64,000 nt of DNA from Simmondsia chinensis (taxonomy: Eukaryota > Streptophyta > Magnoliopsida > Caryophyllales > Simmondsiaceae): the NCBI GenBank assembly GCA_018398585.1, contig JAGTTD010000008.1:6088501-6152500 (forward strand), read 5' to 3'. The first letter of the stretch is position 1, and each line of letters opens with the position of its first letter. The notes beneath the pieces were generated by a model. That model was not told where the DNA came from and did not search any database. It saw nothing but the letters and a program-made list of their open reading frames with translations. The position numbers and the translations under genes are program-made. Positions 23,455-34,690 of the stretch are shown piece after piece.

Positions 23455-23795
23455 GGGCTATTATAGAAAGATGTTTGTACTTTATCTATTATATTAATAA
23501 AATTTATGTCAATTTCACCTTAGAGTAAAATTTATGTTGAATTATTAATAAAATTTTAATGATACAGCAGCAATTAGGTCAATTTAAGTCAAGGGGCAAA
23601 GTTAAAGCGGGTTGCTTGCATATTCTAGCGTAATTGGTGCCATTAAATATTACGTAATTAAATTACATTCAATTTTGACTATTAACTAAATAGATACAAT
23701 ATAAACTGTTGACAGATTAAATTGATATAATTAAAAGTAAAAGTACTAAATTAATGCAATGAATAAACTACAAAGATCTTTGAATTAAATTACCC
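23455..23795. mobile_element. Mutator-like MITE in the TCP upstream region
   Basis: The 341-bp element begins GGGCTATTATAGAAAGATG and ends ATCTTTGAATTAAATTACCC. The ends form imperfect inverted repeats of about 50 bp (compare GGGTAATTTAATTCAAAGAT with the start). Flanks TTAAATTAA (23446-23454) and TTAAATAAA (23796-23804) give a 9-bp duplication with one mismatch. It is non-coding. It lies 400 bp upstream of the TCP start codon and about 80 bp beyond the TATA candidate. Confidence 0.65.
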
Positions 23796-23877
23796 TTAAA
23801 TAAATTATATTTTCTTTGTTGCGTGATTTTTATGGTCTAACTTGAATGTGTATTGGTTAGATTTGTTTTTAAGTACC

Positions 23878-25334
23878 TGGTGCACTTAATTTTTACATAT
23901 TTTATTTTTCATTACTGTCATATATTCGGCCTCTACATGTGTGTTTTTATTGTAATCTAGGTACATTTTGGCTTAGAGCGCAACGGACCAAACAAAGACT
24001 GAAAAGTGGAAGATTCAAGCATAATCGAGGCATAATTGAAACTACCTTGAGAAACCCGACCACGTGTGCAAAATAAGTACCCATCGGGTCAAGATTCGGT
24101 CAAAAGAGTCTTTCATTGGGCGCGTGGATCAATTGAAAATGCATTTTGGCAATCGGTCAAGTTTAAAATGAGTAAAAGGCTAAAAAAGGGTATTTATGAC
24201 CCAATATTTTGCTAATCTACTTATGAAACTACTTGGATCATGTAGATCTCTTCGAGAGCTTCGATTTGGTATATAATTTGGCCAATAACTCATTACGGAT
24301 CAAAAGCTACGCCCGTTTTAAGTGAACTGTGTAAATTGCTAGGGGGCGCCGATCGATCGGTTTGACCACCGATCGATCGGGGATGGCACGGGACCAACCC
24401 TAAAGCACTCCCCATATATAAATATGGAGGGGGAGACCTAATTTCACATCTTTTGCCACGCCTCCTCTCCTCCTCTCCTCCCGAAGCCGCTACGAGATCC
24501 AAAGGGTTCTCAAACGCCGAAGCGCAGGTGGTCGGAGTGCCGGAAGGATCAAAGCAAGGATCAACGTCAACGTCAATTGAGGGAGTTTTCAATTCCTAGT
24601 TGTGTATTCATTGTTTTCTCTTTTAGTTTAGGGATGAAGGGCGGATAGCCGCCCGTATCCCAGATTTATATTGTACTTTTGACGATTGGTTTAGTTATGT
24701 TATATTCGCACCCCTGTGGGGAGTTCTTCATGATTGTTGGATATTTTTGTATGTGTGCTTGTAGCCATGACTAGATCTCCAACTTTGCAGCGATTAGTCT
24801 TATACTTGTAGCCTAGATCATAACATAACAGGATTTCACGCGTGGTCAGGGTTGAGGTTGTACGCAACCCTGAACCCAATCTTTTATATAAATTAATATT
24901 GAATTAGGAGTAACAAAGGAATTAAGTAGTGCTAATGAGATAACCTATACTACACTTAGGGTGCTAAGATAGGTTATGCCTTTAGACTAATTCGTTACCC
25001 TAAGCCTTAATTTATATATTAACCTAGGCTTAGAACTTGTAGCCTAAGTCCTTCAAATCAACGTCTTAAGTAAAATATAATGACGGTTTACTTGTTAAGC
25101 TACCCTAAACTAACCTCAATTAAATTGACACATTTACTTTATATTTAGTTTTATTAATTTAGCCAACAATTTATTCAAACGATAAAAAAAACCCAAAAAT
25201 TCAAACCGCTCCTTAATCACTAAGTCTAATTTAACACGATTCCCTGTTGATACGACCCGTATACAGGACAAAGCTACGACGATCTCGTACGCTTGCGAGT
25301 CGACAATTTTAAAACACACTTTAAAATCTCATCA
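23878..25334 (+). mobile_element. Solo LTR with GTACC target duplication
   Basis: This 1457-bp LTR starts TGGTGCACTTA and ends AAAATCTCATCA. It is flanked by GTACC on both sides (23873-23877 and 25335-25339), a perfect 5-bp duplication. A second copy of the family is at 46069-47392, and the two align along their length (for example GGTACATTTTGGCTTAGAG, CCCGACCACGTGTG, ACGAGATCCAA, GCGATTAGTCTT, AAGATAGGTTATGCC). No interior sequence is left, so it arose by recombination between two LTRs. A TATA-like ATATATAAATATGG at 24414-24427 suggests plus orientation. Confidence 0.85.
24349..24380. promoter_or_regulatory. Paired 12-bp palindromes in the solo LTR
   Basis: CCGATCGATCGG occurs at 24349-24360 and again at 24369-24380, 20 bp apart, about 35-65 bp upstream of the LTR TATA-like motif. 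Each is a perfect palindrome. They are absent from the sister LTR at 46069-47392. Regulator binding is possible but unproven. Confidence 0.5.
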
Positions 25335-25339
25335 GTACC

Positions 25340-25691
25340 TATAGCAGTTTTTCCACAGAACTGAATAAATTCTCTTCGTATAGTATAATATTAATATTTA
25401 CTTGCGGATATATTAATAATATTTCAGTTTTCCACAATAATCTAAGTTTTGGCGACTATGAAATATTACGGTAGCTCTTTGAAATAGAGGTCTTTGTAAT
25501 TTTGAATTTTGATAGCTCTTTTTAAACCATAATAATAATTCTAATATAATTAAAAAAATAGACATATGTATTATATATATCTCTAGAGGATGTGATGGCA
25601 CGAATTATATGTGCGACTCAGGAGATCGATCCTGCTCTAAATTTCCGGATAAAGAAGAAACGCCGCTTACCGCTACCGAATTCGTGGAAAT
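25340..25691. other. Spacer without gene
   Basis: AT-rich DNA between the solo LTR and the LINE. Nothing is recognised in it. Confidence 0.4.
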
Positions 25692-26808
25692 GAAAATATG
25701 TGCTTGGAAAGGGGATTTGGGGGGAAAAGGTAAAGAAAGCAACAATTAAAGAGATTGTGAAGTCGCAAAGATTGAGTATCCTAGGTCTAGTCAAGAAGAA
25801 GCATAGTTCTGTGGACCAGAGAATGATCTCTAGTTGTCGGGGTTCAGGTGGCTATGCTTGGGAGGAGATGCTGGGTTCTGATAGGTCGGGGGGACCCTCA
25901 TTACTCTTATATGGAACAAAGACGACTTCGCGGGTTGAGTGTCCTCGGTATGGTAGAGACGAAGCATAGTATCGTTGACCAGAGAATGATTTCTAGATGT
26001 TGGAGATCAAGTGATTGTGCTTGGGAGGAGGTGCCAGCAACTATCAGGTCTGGGGGCTTCATTATCGGCTATGGAAATTAGGTATTATATCCGATAGTGT
26101 TAAATGGTGCCTGTTGTGTGGTGTCCAAGGGGAAAATGTCGATTATCTCTTTTTAGGGTGCCTAGTTGGAGATTGTGGTTTATAGTATTAAAGTGGTTAG
26201 GTATATATTGGGAGGCTCCGCTGTTTGTGAAGAACCTTTTCAAGTAATGGCTATCCTACTACGTTAGGGGAAAGTTTCAGAAGAAGACATGGATCATAAT
26301 GTTCTTTGATATTATTTGGACTACTTGGAATAGGAGGAGCAAGATTGTGCTTGAGGAGGGTCAATGGAATAAAGAAGATATGATTTGGAATATTAAGTTG
26401 AGAGTTGGATTCTGGATTAAAGCACGGTGTCAAAACTTCTCCAATTCTGTTGATGTAATAACAAGAATTGTCAACTGTATTATGTTCTGGAGCTATCCGG
26501 AAATACCTTAATAGTCGCTCGCCACCAAATATAATCAATTATTTCTTTATTTTTGGTTTGTGGATGATTGAGCCGGTATGCGTCATGCATGAGTTCAATT
26601 CTGGTTGAGGTGCTGCATTTGTTATTCCTTCGTTTTGGGTGTTGGTATGTGGGCTTATGCCATTTTGTTTTGATTATGGTTTTGTATTTGTTTTGATTAG
26701 GTTTTTCTTTTCCTTTTTTTTTTTTTCAGGGGCCCTACTTTTCGTAGGTGCGCCATGCCCTTTATTCTAAACTTTTTGCTCTTACTTATCGGAAAAAAAA
26801 AAAAAAAA
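25692..26808 (+). mobile_element. L1-type LINE collapsed by internal deletion
   Basis: The element starts with ORF2 coding (MKICAWKGDLGGK, matching MKICSWNVRGLGG of plant LINEs) and endonuclease sequence ILGLVKKKHSSVDQRMIS. It then jumps to the 3' zf-RVT region (KWCLLCGVQGENVDYLFLGCLVGD, about 26100-26180) and the C-terminus with LRVGFWIKARCQNF. It ends in a 19-A tail at 26790-26808. Reverse transcriptase is gone. The endonuclease piece is duplicated in tandem: about 25760-25905 and 25929-26055 repeat with an offset of roughly 165 bp. Confidence 0.75.
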
Positions 26809-28479
26809 AAACTACTAATGATCACTTAATAATCAAGTCTATCTATAATTCTCGAAAAAAAGGCTATTTAGGTCATATATCCTTATATATCTTTAATTGT
26901 ATTATTCGATCTTTTTACTTTTATTATATCATTTTAGTTCATTTATAATTTACATTGTATCAATTTAAGAACATAACAAAATTGGCGAGCATTCGATGGC
27001 GAAATTTTCAAATAATGACCGGTTGATGTGTGTGCCTAAATAAGGTTGACTAATGGGTTGCTACTGGGTCACTTATATCAAACACGATAGAACCATTAAA
27101 AATTACATCATTAACTTAATTTTGATCGTAAAATTACATTAAAAATCACCAGAGGTAATGACACTAATAATCTAAATTTGTACATATAAACTTTTTTTTT
27201 TCAATAATTAAAAAAAAAGCCGCTCAAGCAGAGCCTTGAGGCTTTGTAACTTTTCTTTTATTTTATGTTATTGCTTCTACTTTTAGAAATTTTATGTATC
27301 TGGGATACTCCCTTTTTTTTTAATTATAAAAGAAAAGATTAAATTAACACAACAAAAATTATATATATAAGAAATAAACAAGATAATTAACAGAATAATT
27401 ATATAAATAAAGTAAAAAAAAAAAAAAAAACAAAACAAAAATTTATAAACAATCATGGGAATTATATGTATACAGAATAGGAGGAAGGAGGAGTTAAGTT
27501 GCAGTTAGAACAAGGAAAAAGGTTAAATTTCACGTGGGAGCATCCGGCATTTCTGATCTTGATGCTAACTTCTGCTTTAAAGTTTCATCTTTTTCCTGCA
27601 CCAATACGTTACATTTATTTAAAATAATATTTATTTAATAAAATAATCTAAATAACAGTGTATAAAAATGTCAAATAGGTCTATTATCCAACTTTTCTCC
27701 ATTATGGTGTCACAATATGGTGGTTCGTGCATGAGATGAGGGAAATATTGAGCGTAGGATGGATCTACTAACCAATAGCGGCAAGTTTTGTACATTTCAA
27801 TTGTCATTTAAATTATTTTATTAAATATATATAATTTTAGAATATAAGACTATTACACAAATGTATGGACTAAAATAAATATTATACCAAATATTGGGAT
27901 ACTAATATGTAATTTATCCTTTTTTTATATGTAATTTATTCTAATGTTTAATTACTGTCGCATTTAATACACATTATAATATCTAAAGTAATTTACACAT
28001 TATTTTTCTTTATTTTTTTTGTTGTTGTCCTTCTTTCTTAATTTATGTAAAATTAAAAAACAAAATCATACATAAAAAGTTATATCAAAAACCGAATTTT
28101 TGCCGATCCTTTATTTGTCCCAATAAATAGGATGACAATTAGCCAACCCCGGAACACAGGTTTGAATTTAACATTCCCTTTTACGGCATTACTGAACTTT
28201 AAAAAATAAAAAAATTCAAATTTTAATTTATTAGAAAATAAAAAATTATTAGAAAAAGCTAATTATTTGTTCTTTTTGGTAGAAGGAATAAAGAGAGAGG
28301 GTTGAGTGGGCGTAGAGAATAGGGTTTTGGGCTAGTAGGTACCAGCAAAAAAGCTAAGGTATAGACAAGGACAATTATTTTCCTTACAATAGGGGGGGGG
28401 GGCTCTTCCACTCTTATTATTATTTTAATTAATTAACATCTGACTCCTGTTTTATTTTATTTTATTTTTTTTTGGTCAA
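26809..28479. other. AT-rich intergenic; two weak leads
   Basis: No secure gene. 27541-27604 could be a terminal exon on the minus strand: after TTGGTGCAG the frame reads EKDETLKQKLASRSEMPDAPT and stops, but no partner exon is visible. 27898-27919 matches one end of the MITE at 50351-50724 (ACTAATATGTAATTTATCC), without a partner end. Oligo-A runs lie at 27416-27430. Confidence 0.35.
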
Positions 28480-28677
28480 ATGGCTCGTTCATTCTTTGAC
28501 AGTCTCTCCTCTATAATGACCAGGGGTTCATTGCCTGTCATACGATATTCAACCACTACCATGTTTGATTTCAAGTTTGGGTGTCTTCACCATATATGTA
28601 AAGTAAGAAAAATATGGTTCACTATGCAGTTTAACGATATTGTTGTTGTCATTGTGAAGTTGTATATTTTAGGGTAA
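28480..28677 (+). CDS. Short ORF with presequence-like N-terminus, doubtful
   Basis: A 65-codon frame begins MARSFFDSLSSIMTRGSLPVIRYSTTTM. It is rich in Arg, Ser and hydrophobic residues with no acidic residue except one Asp, as in plant mitochondrial targeting peptides. The rest (FDFKFGCLHHICKVRKIWF and onward) has no recognised domain. A possible splice donor (ATATGTAAGTAAG-like) follows residue 40, so this might be a first exon. No downstream exon was identified. It may equally be chance. Confidence 0.15.
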   Translation: MARSFFDSLSSIMTRGSLPVIRYSTTTMFDFKFGCLHHICKVRKIWFTMQFNDIVVVIVKLYILG

Positions 28678-29184
28678 TTTTGTAAAATCTTTTGGTAGTT
28701 ATTTATGATAGTCATATCATTGCCAACAGAAAATTATCCAAAATGTTAGCAAAATACTAATAAATGTTAACAGTGTCACATTAAGTGCTGCTCTCTTATA
28801 CTTTCCCTTCTGTTTCTAAATTTCAAATCTTTCTCTAGAAAAAGCCTTATCTGTACTCATGCTGGGCAAAGCGTGGTTGGCTTTTGACCATTTCCGGCTA
28901 GGGATAGCAATTGGATCTGAATCCGTTGGATTTTATCTAACCCAATCCACTTACGGAGGATTTGGATGCGAAAATAGATTTGAATTCGGATGTTGAAAAA
29001 TGAATTTTGGGTTGGGTTTGATTTAAGTGACCTAGAACCCAACCCAAATTCAATCCCAATTCGACCCGAGATTATGTGTAGTGTAAGCAAAATTTTGAAA
29101 TTACTAAATGTTGAGTTTTCTTAACATCAATTTTTTTATATGCCAACATTTTAAAGTTTGTTCTGTCACTGTAATATTCTTTGT

Positions 29185-30590
29185 TAAAAGGGAAGATCGG
29201 GTTGGGCCGTTGCAAAACTGGACATGGAAAAGGCATACGATAGGGTCGAGTGGGCCTTTTTGGAAAAAAAAAAACTCAATGGGTGGGATGGGTGATGGAG
29301 TATGTAACCTCTACATCCTTCTCTGTCCTCATTGATGATAAGCCAATTGGATGGTTTACCCCGTCGAGGAGTCTCAGACAGGGGGACCCTTTATCCCCAT
29401 ATTTGTTCATTCTTTGCCTTGAAGTTATGGCAGCAAACCTGCAGGAGATGAGTAAAGATAAGAAGTCAGGAATAGGAATCTGAATAGCGAGAGGATGCGA
29501 GCCGATCCCTTGTCTTTTCTTTGCAGATGACTGCCTGATGTTCTGCGAAGTTAAGATCGAGGCTGTTCAAAGACTCCAAAGGGTGGTGGATCAATTCTGT
29601 GAGGACTCTGGGTTGAAACCTAACAGGGTGAAATCTTTGGTTATCGTTTCTAAGAATATGGACAGAGCCTATAGACAAGGGATAGGGGACATTCTAGAAT
29701 TCCCAGTCAGTAATGCAATGGGAAGATATCTGGGGGTGTGACTTTTGCACAGGGTGCTTCCTTTCTCAGGTGGCTGGGGATCTTGTTACGAGGATGGGCA
29801 CAAGGGTGTCCCATTGGAAGGCGGGTAACCTTTCAAAAGCTGGAAGGGCTACCCTCATACAATCTACGGTGGAATCAATGCCGAGTCATATTATGCAATG
29901 CTTTAAGCTTTAGAAATTAGTCTGCAAGCAGGGGGACAGAATTAGTCACTAATTCTTCTGGAACAAAGACGGCAGGAAGGGGCTGAATATCGCGGCATGG
30001 AACATCTGTAAACCCAAAGGAGCGGGAGGCCTAGGTCTTAGAAAAATGAAGGCAGTCAACCAGGCTTTTCTTTGTAAGCTTGGTTGGAGAATCCTAATGG
30101 ATGAGGACAACTTGTGGGTAAGATGTGCAAAGAGTAAATATCTTAAGGGTATGCCCCTCCTCGACTACGGGAGGAAGAGTTCTAACTCCCTGGCCTGGAA
30201 GGGCATCCTCAACTCAACACACATCTTAATAAAAGGGCTGAAATGGAGAATCAGGGACAGGAACAAGGCCAGTTTTTGGTATGATTGGTGGGTTTCATCT
30301 GCGCCTTTAATCGACGAATTCGAAAGGGGACCGAGGTAGGGTCGATTTATCCTTGAAAGTGGGTGATTTCATTGAAAATGGGGAATGGAACAGAGAGAAA
30401 CTTGAAAGAATCGTTCCCCCAGAATGGCTAAATGACATCTTGGGAGTCCCCATTCCTAAGTCTAGGATGGAGGACCGTCTATGTTGGGGATTTACAAGCA
30501 CGGGATCCTTCAGCGTGAAATCAGCCACGTGGATGGCTCATAATCTGAACTGCGATGGTAGGAGTGGGTGGGAGTTTAAGTGAATCTGGG
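29185..30590 (+). pseudogene. LINE reverse transcriptase, broken
   Basis: The reverse transcriptase of the LINE reads through four or more open pieces: 29250-29483, 29538-29741, 29713-29913 and 30046-30583. The catalytic FADD is intact in the second region. In-frame stops follow GIGI (about 29482) and FKL (29913), with frameshifts between pieces. It begins at the VAKLDMEK step, so the fingers and the endonuclease are missing. Confidence 0.8.
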
Positions 30591-31079
30591 ACCTAAATAT
30601 CCAGCCGAAGATCAAGATTTTTCTGTGGCAAATGCTTAATAACTACCTGACCACAGGTTTGGCCATGAGAATCCCTGGGTGGGATTCCCACTGTGCATGG
30701 TGTGCGGAGGGAGGAGAAGACATATCTCATCTGCTGTTCAATTGCCCTCATGCTAAAGCAGTGTGGGAGCGGGCCAAGATTACCCAATGGGTAAACTAGA
30801 GGCCCTCCCAATCCAGGATTGCGGAGGAAATGAGAACGAGGAAGGGAAATCATGAATTGGAAAGATTTGTGGCCCTTTGTTGGCACATCTGGAAGGATAG
30901 AAATGCTGCTGTATTCAAGAGAGAGAGGGCCAACCCAGAGCAGACCGTCAGCAAAGCCTGAGCCATGGTGCTGGAATGGGAGTGCAGAAAAATGCTGGAC
31001 GAAGATTTTATGATCACAAGAACCACCACAATCAATAGAAGGGGCAACACCTAGGTTTCCTGGTCACCCCCGGAATCAC

Positions 31080-31530
31080 AAGTGGGTGAAAGTGAACTTC
31101 GATGGGTCAAAATGAGGAATTGAGGTGGGAGAAGGCTATATAATATGTGACTGGGAGGGGAGTATTCTATCCTTAGGTACTAGAAGAATGGGAAATGCGT
31201 CTAGTCTCGTTGCTGAAGCTGTTACCGATCGGGATGGCCTACTGGATGTAATCTCCAAAGGGGCGCAGAAAGTTATTCTTGAAGGGGATAATCAAGTTGT
31301 GATTCGAACCCTCCAGGGCCGGTATGAATGTCCGAGCGAAATTTGTGCTATCATGGATGACATAAGGAAGGCCTGCTCTGGGATTATCTAAGTAAATTTC
31401 TCTCATGTTTTCAGAGAAGCAAACAGAGCAGCTGATTTCATGGTTAACAAGGGTTATAAAAGAGCGGGGTTTGATCAGGTATTTTGGAGCCCCCCTCTAT
31501 TCTCTGCCGTATTGCCCTCTTTAATGCTTC
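31080..31530 (+). pseudogene. LINE RNase H domain
   Basis: The frame gives HKWVKVNFDGSK, a stop, GIEVGEGYIICDWEG, SLVAEAVTDRDGLLDVISKGAQKVILEGDNQVVIRTL and, after another stop, NFSHVFREANRAADFMVNKG. This is the type I RNase H that ends many plant L1 ORF2 proteins. The four blocks with D, E, D and the late RAAD are present in order. Confidence 0.85.
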
Positions 31531-32002
31531 AGGTCATCCCTTGCTTCGAGGGCGTCGCTGAAGCTAGTTCCTTGTCTTTACCATCATCCAAAAAAAAAAA
31601 AAAAAACCATGATATGCGAACTATATGTAAAAGGATTCTCGGTGAAAATGCTTTTGAATGATTTCACAATATTGGATTATTACTGCTATTATACATATTA
31701 AATGAAAAGAAGGAAAAAAAATGTGTAGCGATTTGTCCAACAGTTGTTTTCAAGTTACTATTATCGCAATATTATTGTTATATGTAGTAATATTAGAATA
31801 TAATATTAGAATTTGTTATAGGATTTAAACGGGTTATGAATTTGGGTCGGATATCTATTTTACTCGATAGATTTGGACTTGGATTAAATTTTTGTGGAAT
31901 AAATGGGCTTTTCAGTTAGGATTGGGTGTGGTTTTTTCAGGTTGGATCTTGATGAAGGCAAACCGGACCTAAACCCAGCGCATTGCCATACCTATTTCCA
32001 GC

Positions 32003-34050
32003 CTCCTTCTTTCTCCTCTAGGGCTTTTTACTTCATTTTAAGTTCTTTTCTTTTTTTTTTTTTGTTTATTTTGAAAAGGGTAGGGTGGTGGTGGTCGTGA
32101 CTAACATTTTGGTCAGTAGTTGTGCTTTCTTACTTCAATTTTTGTTCTCTTTTTCAAATGAGTGTGGTGGTTGTTCTTGTGGATGAGGTTTGGGTTGGTG
32201 GAAGTGAGGTCTTGAAGGTTGATGTATCAATGGTGGTGGCTGAATAAGAAGCATGGTGGCGATTCCAAGTGTCGGTTTGATGGTTAGATGTGAAGTAGAA
32301 GCAGAACATAGGTCTAATTGCTGGCTTGTGGTTCATGCAGTTAGCACATGGTATGTTGCTACATCATCTATAAGTGTAACGGCGGTGGCTAGCATGTTTT
32401 AGGCTCTTGTAGTTAGATTTGGAAGATGTGGTTGTGTTTCGGCTTGTCTGAAGTGTTTAATAGGAGTGATGCGTGTCTAATTCTTGGTATGCTAAAGTGA
32501 TGAAGAAGCTTGACAATGGAAATGTTATATGTCAGGAGGTGGCCTTAGGCTGAATGGGACTAGCTTTTCTTGTCACTAGTAATGGTGTTAGACATAGTAG
32601 ATCTAGGCTTTGAAATTGACGTAGGATAGGTGAAAAATATATGAATGCTCACATGATGGCGATAGTGAGTGATAGGGCCTATTTTAGCCTATTGGTGGAT
32701 CCGTGGTATAGGGGTTTATGGCACAGTACTTATGCGTGATTGATTGATGACAGGAGATAGTGGTAAGCATGATTGCACGATGATTGAGATGGTGTTCATC
32801 TTGGTTTTTGGTGCTTGAGATTTTTCAAGGACTCATTGGGTAGGATGTGCTATTGCTAAATAGAGGAATGAGGTGCTATTGCTCTCACTTCAGCGGAGGT
32901 TAGAGGTGTTGATGTTGGTTTTAGGAATAAGCTGGTAACAAATGGCAGCTATGGGCTAATGTTAAAGTAATGCTAATCTTGTTTTTGATTTCTTAAGGTG
33001 TTGTTCTAGGAACTTTAGCTCTGACATTTTGTTGCATTTGTTTTTGTTTCGTCCCTCTTCCACTTTGTACCTACTTCCTGTGGGTGTGGCTGTTAGTATT
33101 GCGAGGTTTTTCTCCATAATTATGAACAAAAGTGTCACATTGAAAGCTTTTATAAAGATTAGGTGTGACATTGAAAAATTATAAAATTTATGTAGTTTTT
33201 TAAACAAATTTAGATGGTTCTTTGGGGTGGGCCTTGAAAGATAATTATGACTTTCCAATACACACCCATGCCCCAAAACTAGCTTGTGCGACCGTTGTGG
33301 TTGTTACAAATGTGTATGGGACAGGTAAAAGTTATGTTATGCCCATAGTCATCCCATATACGTGAAAGGTATTGCGACATGCACATATATCGTATGCGCT
33401 ACCTGTGTTTTATATGGCAGCTATGGGACTAGTAAAAGTTAAGCTACACAAGAGGCATTTGTTTTAGGAAAATTAGGAAATAATAATCAAAATTCGAACT
33501 TAAGCAGAAAAAAATTAACTCGAGATAGACAAACCAAACTCACAAATCCATGCTTATTGGCTATAAGTGCAAACAGATATGAAACACGGTCCTCAAGGTC
33601 GAACAACATAATCTCAAAATCAATCCCAATCACATGTGTATCAAAAAAAAATCCGTCTTAAGCAAATAAATGAGAAGAAGAACAAAGCATAGCCTTGCCA
33701 TTGCGTTTATCACTACAATCAGCACTTGAATAACATAAAGCAATTAGCATTCTGATTCTCACCACCATAGAAGTGCACTCTTATGTGAAGAGTAGAGTGC
33801 ACCCCAATTTTCTCAATAATCAAAAGAGAAGAAGAACCTCCAAAGATTGTATAAGAGAAAGGAAAGAAATAATTTTATGTGTATGTGTATGCATCTCCAT
33901 ACCTTAGAGGCACTAAATTTATAAAGAGGCATCCACTCGTGGGAGCAATTCGCAATCAAGAAATGGCAAGAAATTGGTCCATTATTAAAGTACTAGACAA
34001 AAAACAAAGGATCGGGAAACCCAGCTCCATTATGGAAAGAGAGGATATGA
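32003..34050. other. No recognisable gene
   Basis: 32090-32720 is unusually G- and T-rich on the plus strand (many GGTGGT motifs) and may be an old LINE leader, but no protein or second copy supports that. 33300-33880 shows nothing. Confidence 0.3.
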
Positions 34051-34690
34051 AAGGAGTGAGCGGTTTTAGGTGCCTAAAACCGCCATTCAAAATGGGACGT
34101 GACTTATGCCAAGGGGATCCATTATCTCTATTTCTTTTTTCCTTTATTTTCGAGGCATAATTGTTGAGGCTAGGGGACATAAAATAACCAGAAATTAGGA
34201 AATATAGAGTACTCTTCACTCATCTTCAATTTGCCGACGACACCCTTATCTTTTGTCATGCCAAACATGAGATGATTTTGCAAGTTAAGGATTTGACAAT
34301 GTATTTTAAGCCGCTATCTAGACTTCAAATCAACTTCACAGGGGACATCATTTGAGTGGGCTGCTGAAACATCGACTGTCGTAAGGTGTGGAGTAGCCTC
34401 GTCATGAATGAAGCATCTTATGGTTCCACTTGGTGCAAATATAAGAATTGAAGCCATGTGAAAACCAATCCTTGAGTGTGTGGAAACATGCTTGCAGACT
34501 GGAAAGCGAAATCCATTTCAAGAGCGGGATTCCTAACTTTAATTAAGTCGGTGCTTAATAAACTACCGACCTATTACTTGTCCATCTTCCACATATTAAA
34601 TAAAGTGATTACAAAGATTATCAAGATGTAACGGTAATTCTTTTGAGGTACCAGTGATGAGCGTTGGGGCCTTTTGTGGTTAAAGAGGGA
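34050..34690 (+). pseudogene. LINE reverse transcriptase fragment
   Basis: The plus strand reads KGVSGFRCLKPPFKMGRDLCQGDPLSLFLFSFIFEA, then THLQFADDTLIFCHAKHE with the FADD motif at about 34225, FKPLSRLQINFTG, then ADWKAKSISRAGFLTLIKSVLNKLPTYYLSIFHI. This is the C-terminal half of an L1-type reverse transcriptase of a different subfamily from the LINE at 29185 (QFADDTLIF against FFADDCLMF). Several stops; no poly(A) tail directly after, though an A-rich run lies at 34997-35015. Confidence 0.75.

Larger units (their letters stand above)
29185..31606 (+). mobile_element. 5'-truncated L1-type LINE with RNase H
   Basis: The element starts inside reverse transcriptase and ends with an 18-A run at 31589-31606. 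Order: [15 protein letters not shown] (29215), [34 protein letters not shown], then FFADDCLMFC with an intact FADD (29518), KAGRATLIQSTVESMPSHIMQCF, the connector KPKGAGGLGLRKMKAVNQAFLCKLGWRI, SFWYDWW, the zf-RVT block (about 30600-30790) and an RNase H domain (31090-31400). Several stops and frameshifts break it. The RNase H keeps FDGS, AEA and EGDN, the positions of three catalytic acids. It sits inside the hAT-like MITE 28899-31994. Confidence 0.85.
28899..31994. mobile_element. hAT-like MITE split by a LINE
   Basis: The element starts TAGGGATAGCAATTGGATC at 28899 and ends GCATTGCCATACCTA at 31994, giving inverted ends TAGGKATRGCAAT. The flanks TTTCCGGC (28891-28898) and TTTCCAGC (31995-32002) are an 8-bp duplication with one mismatch. 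Both arms carry GGGTT, GGATTTGGAT and AACCCAACCC motifs typical of plant TAGGGATGGCAA MITEs. The inner 2.4 kb (about 29185-31606) is an L1-type LINE, so the original MITE was about 0.7 kb. Confidence 0.75.
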
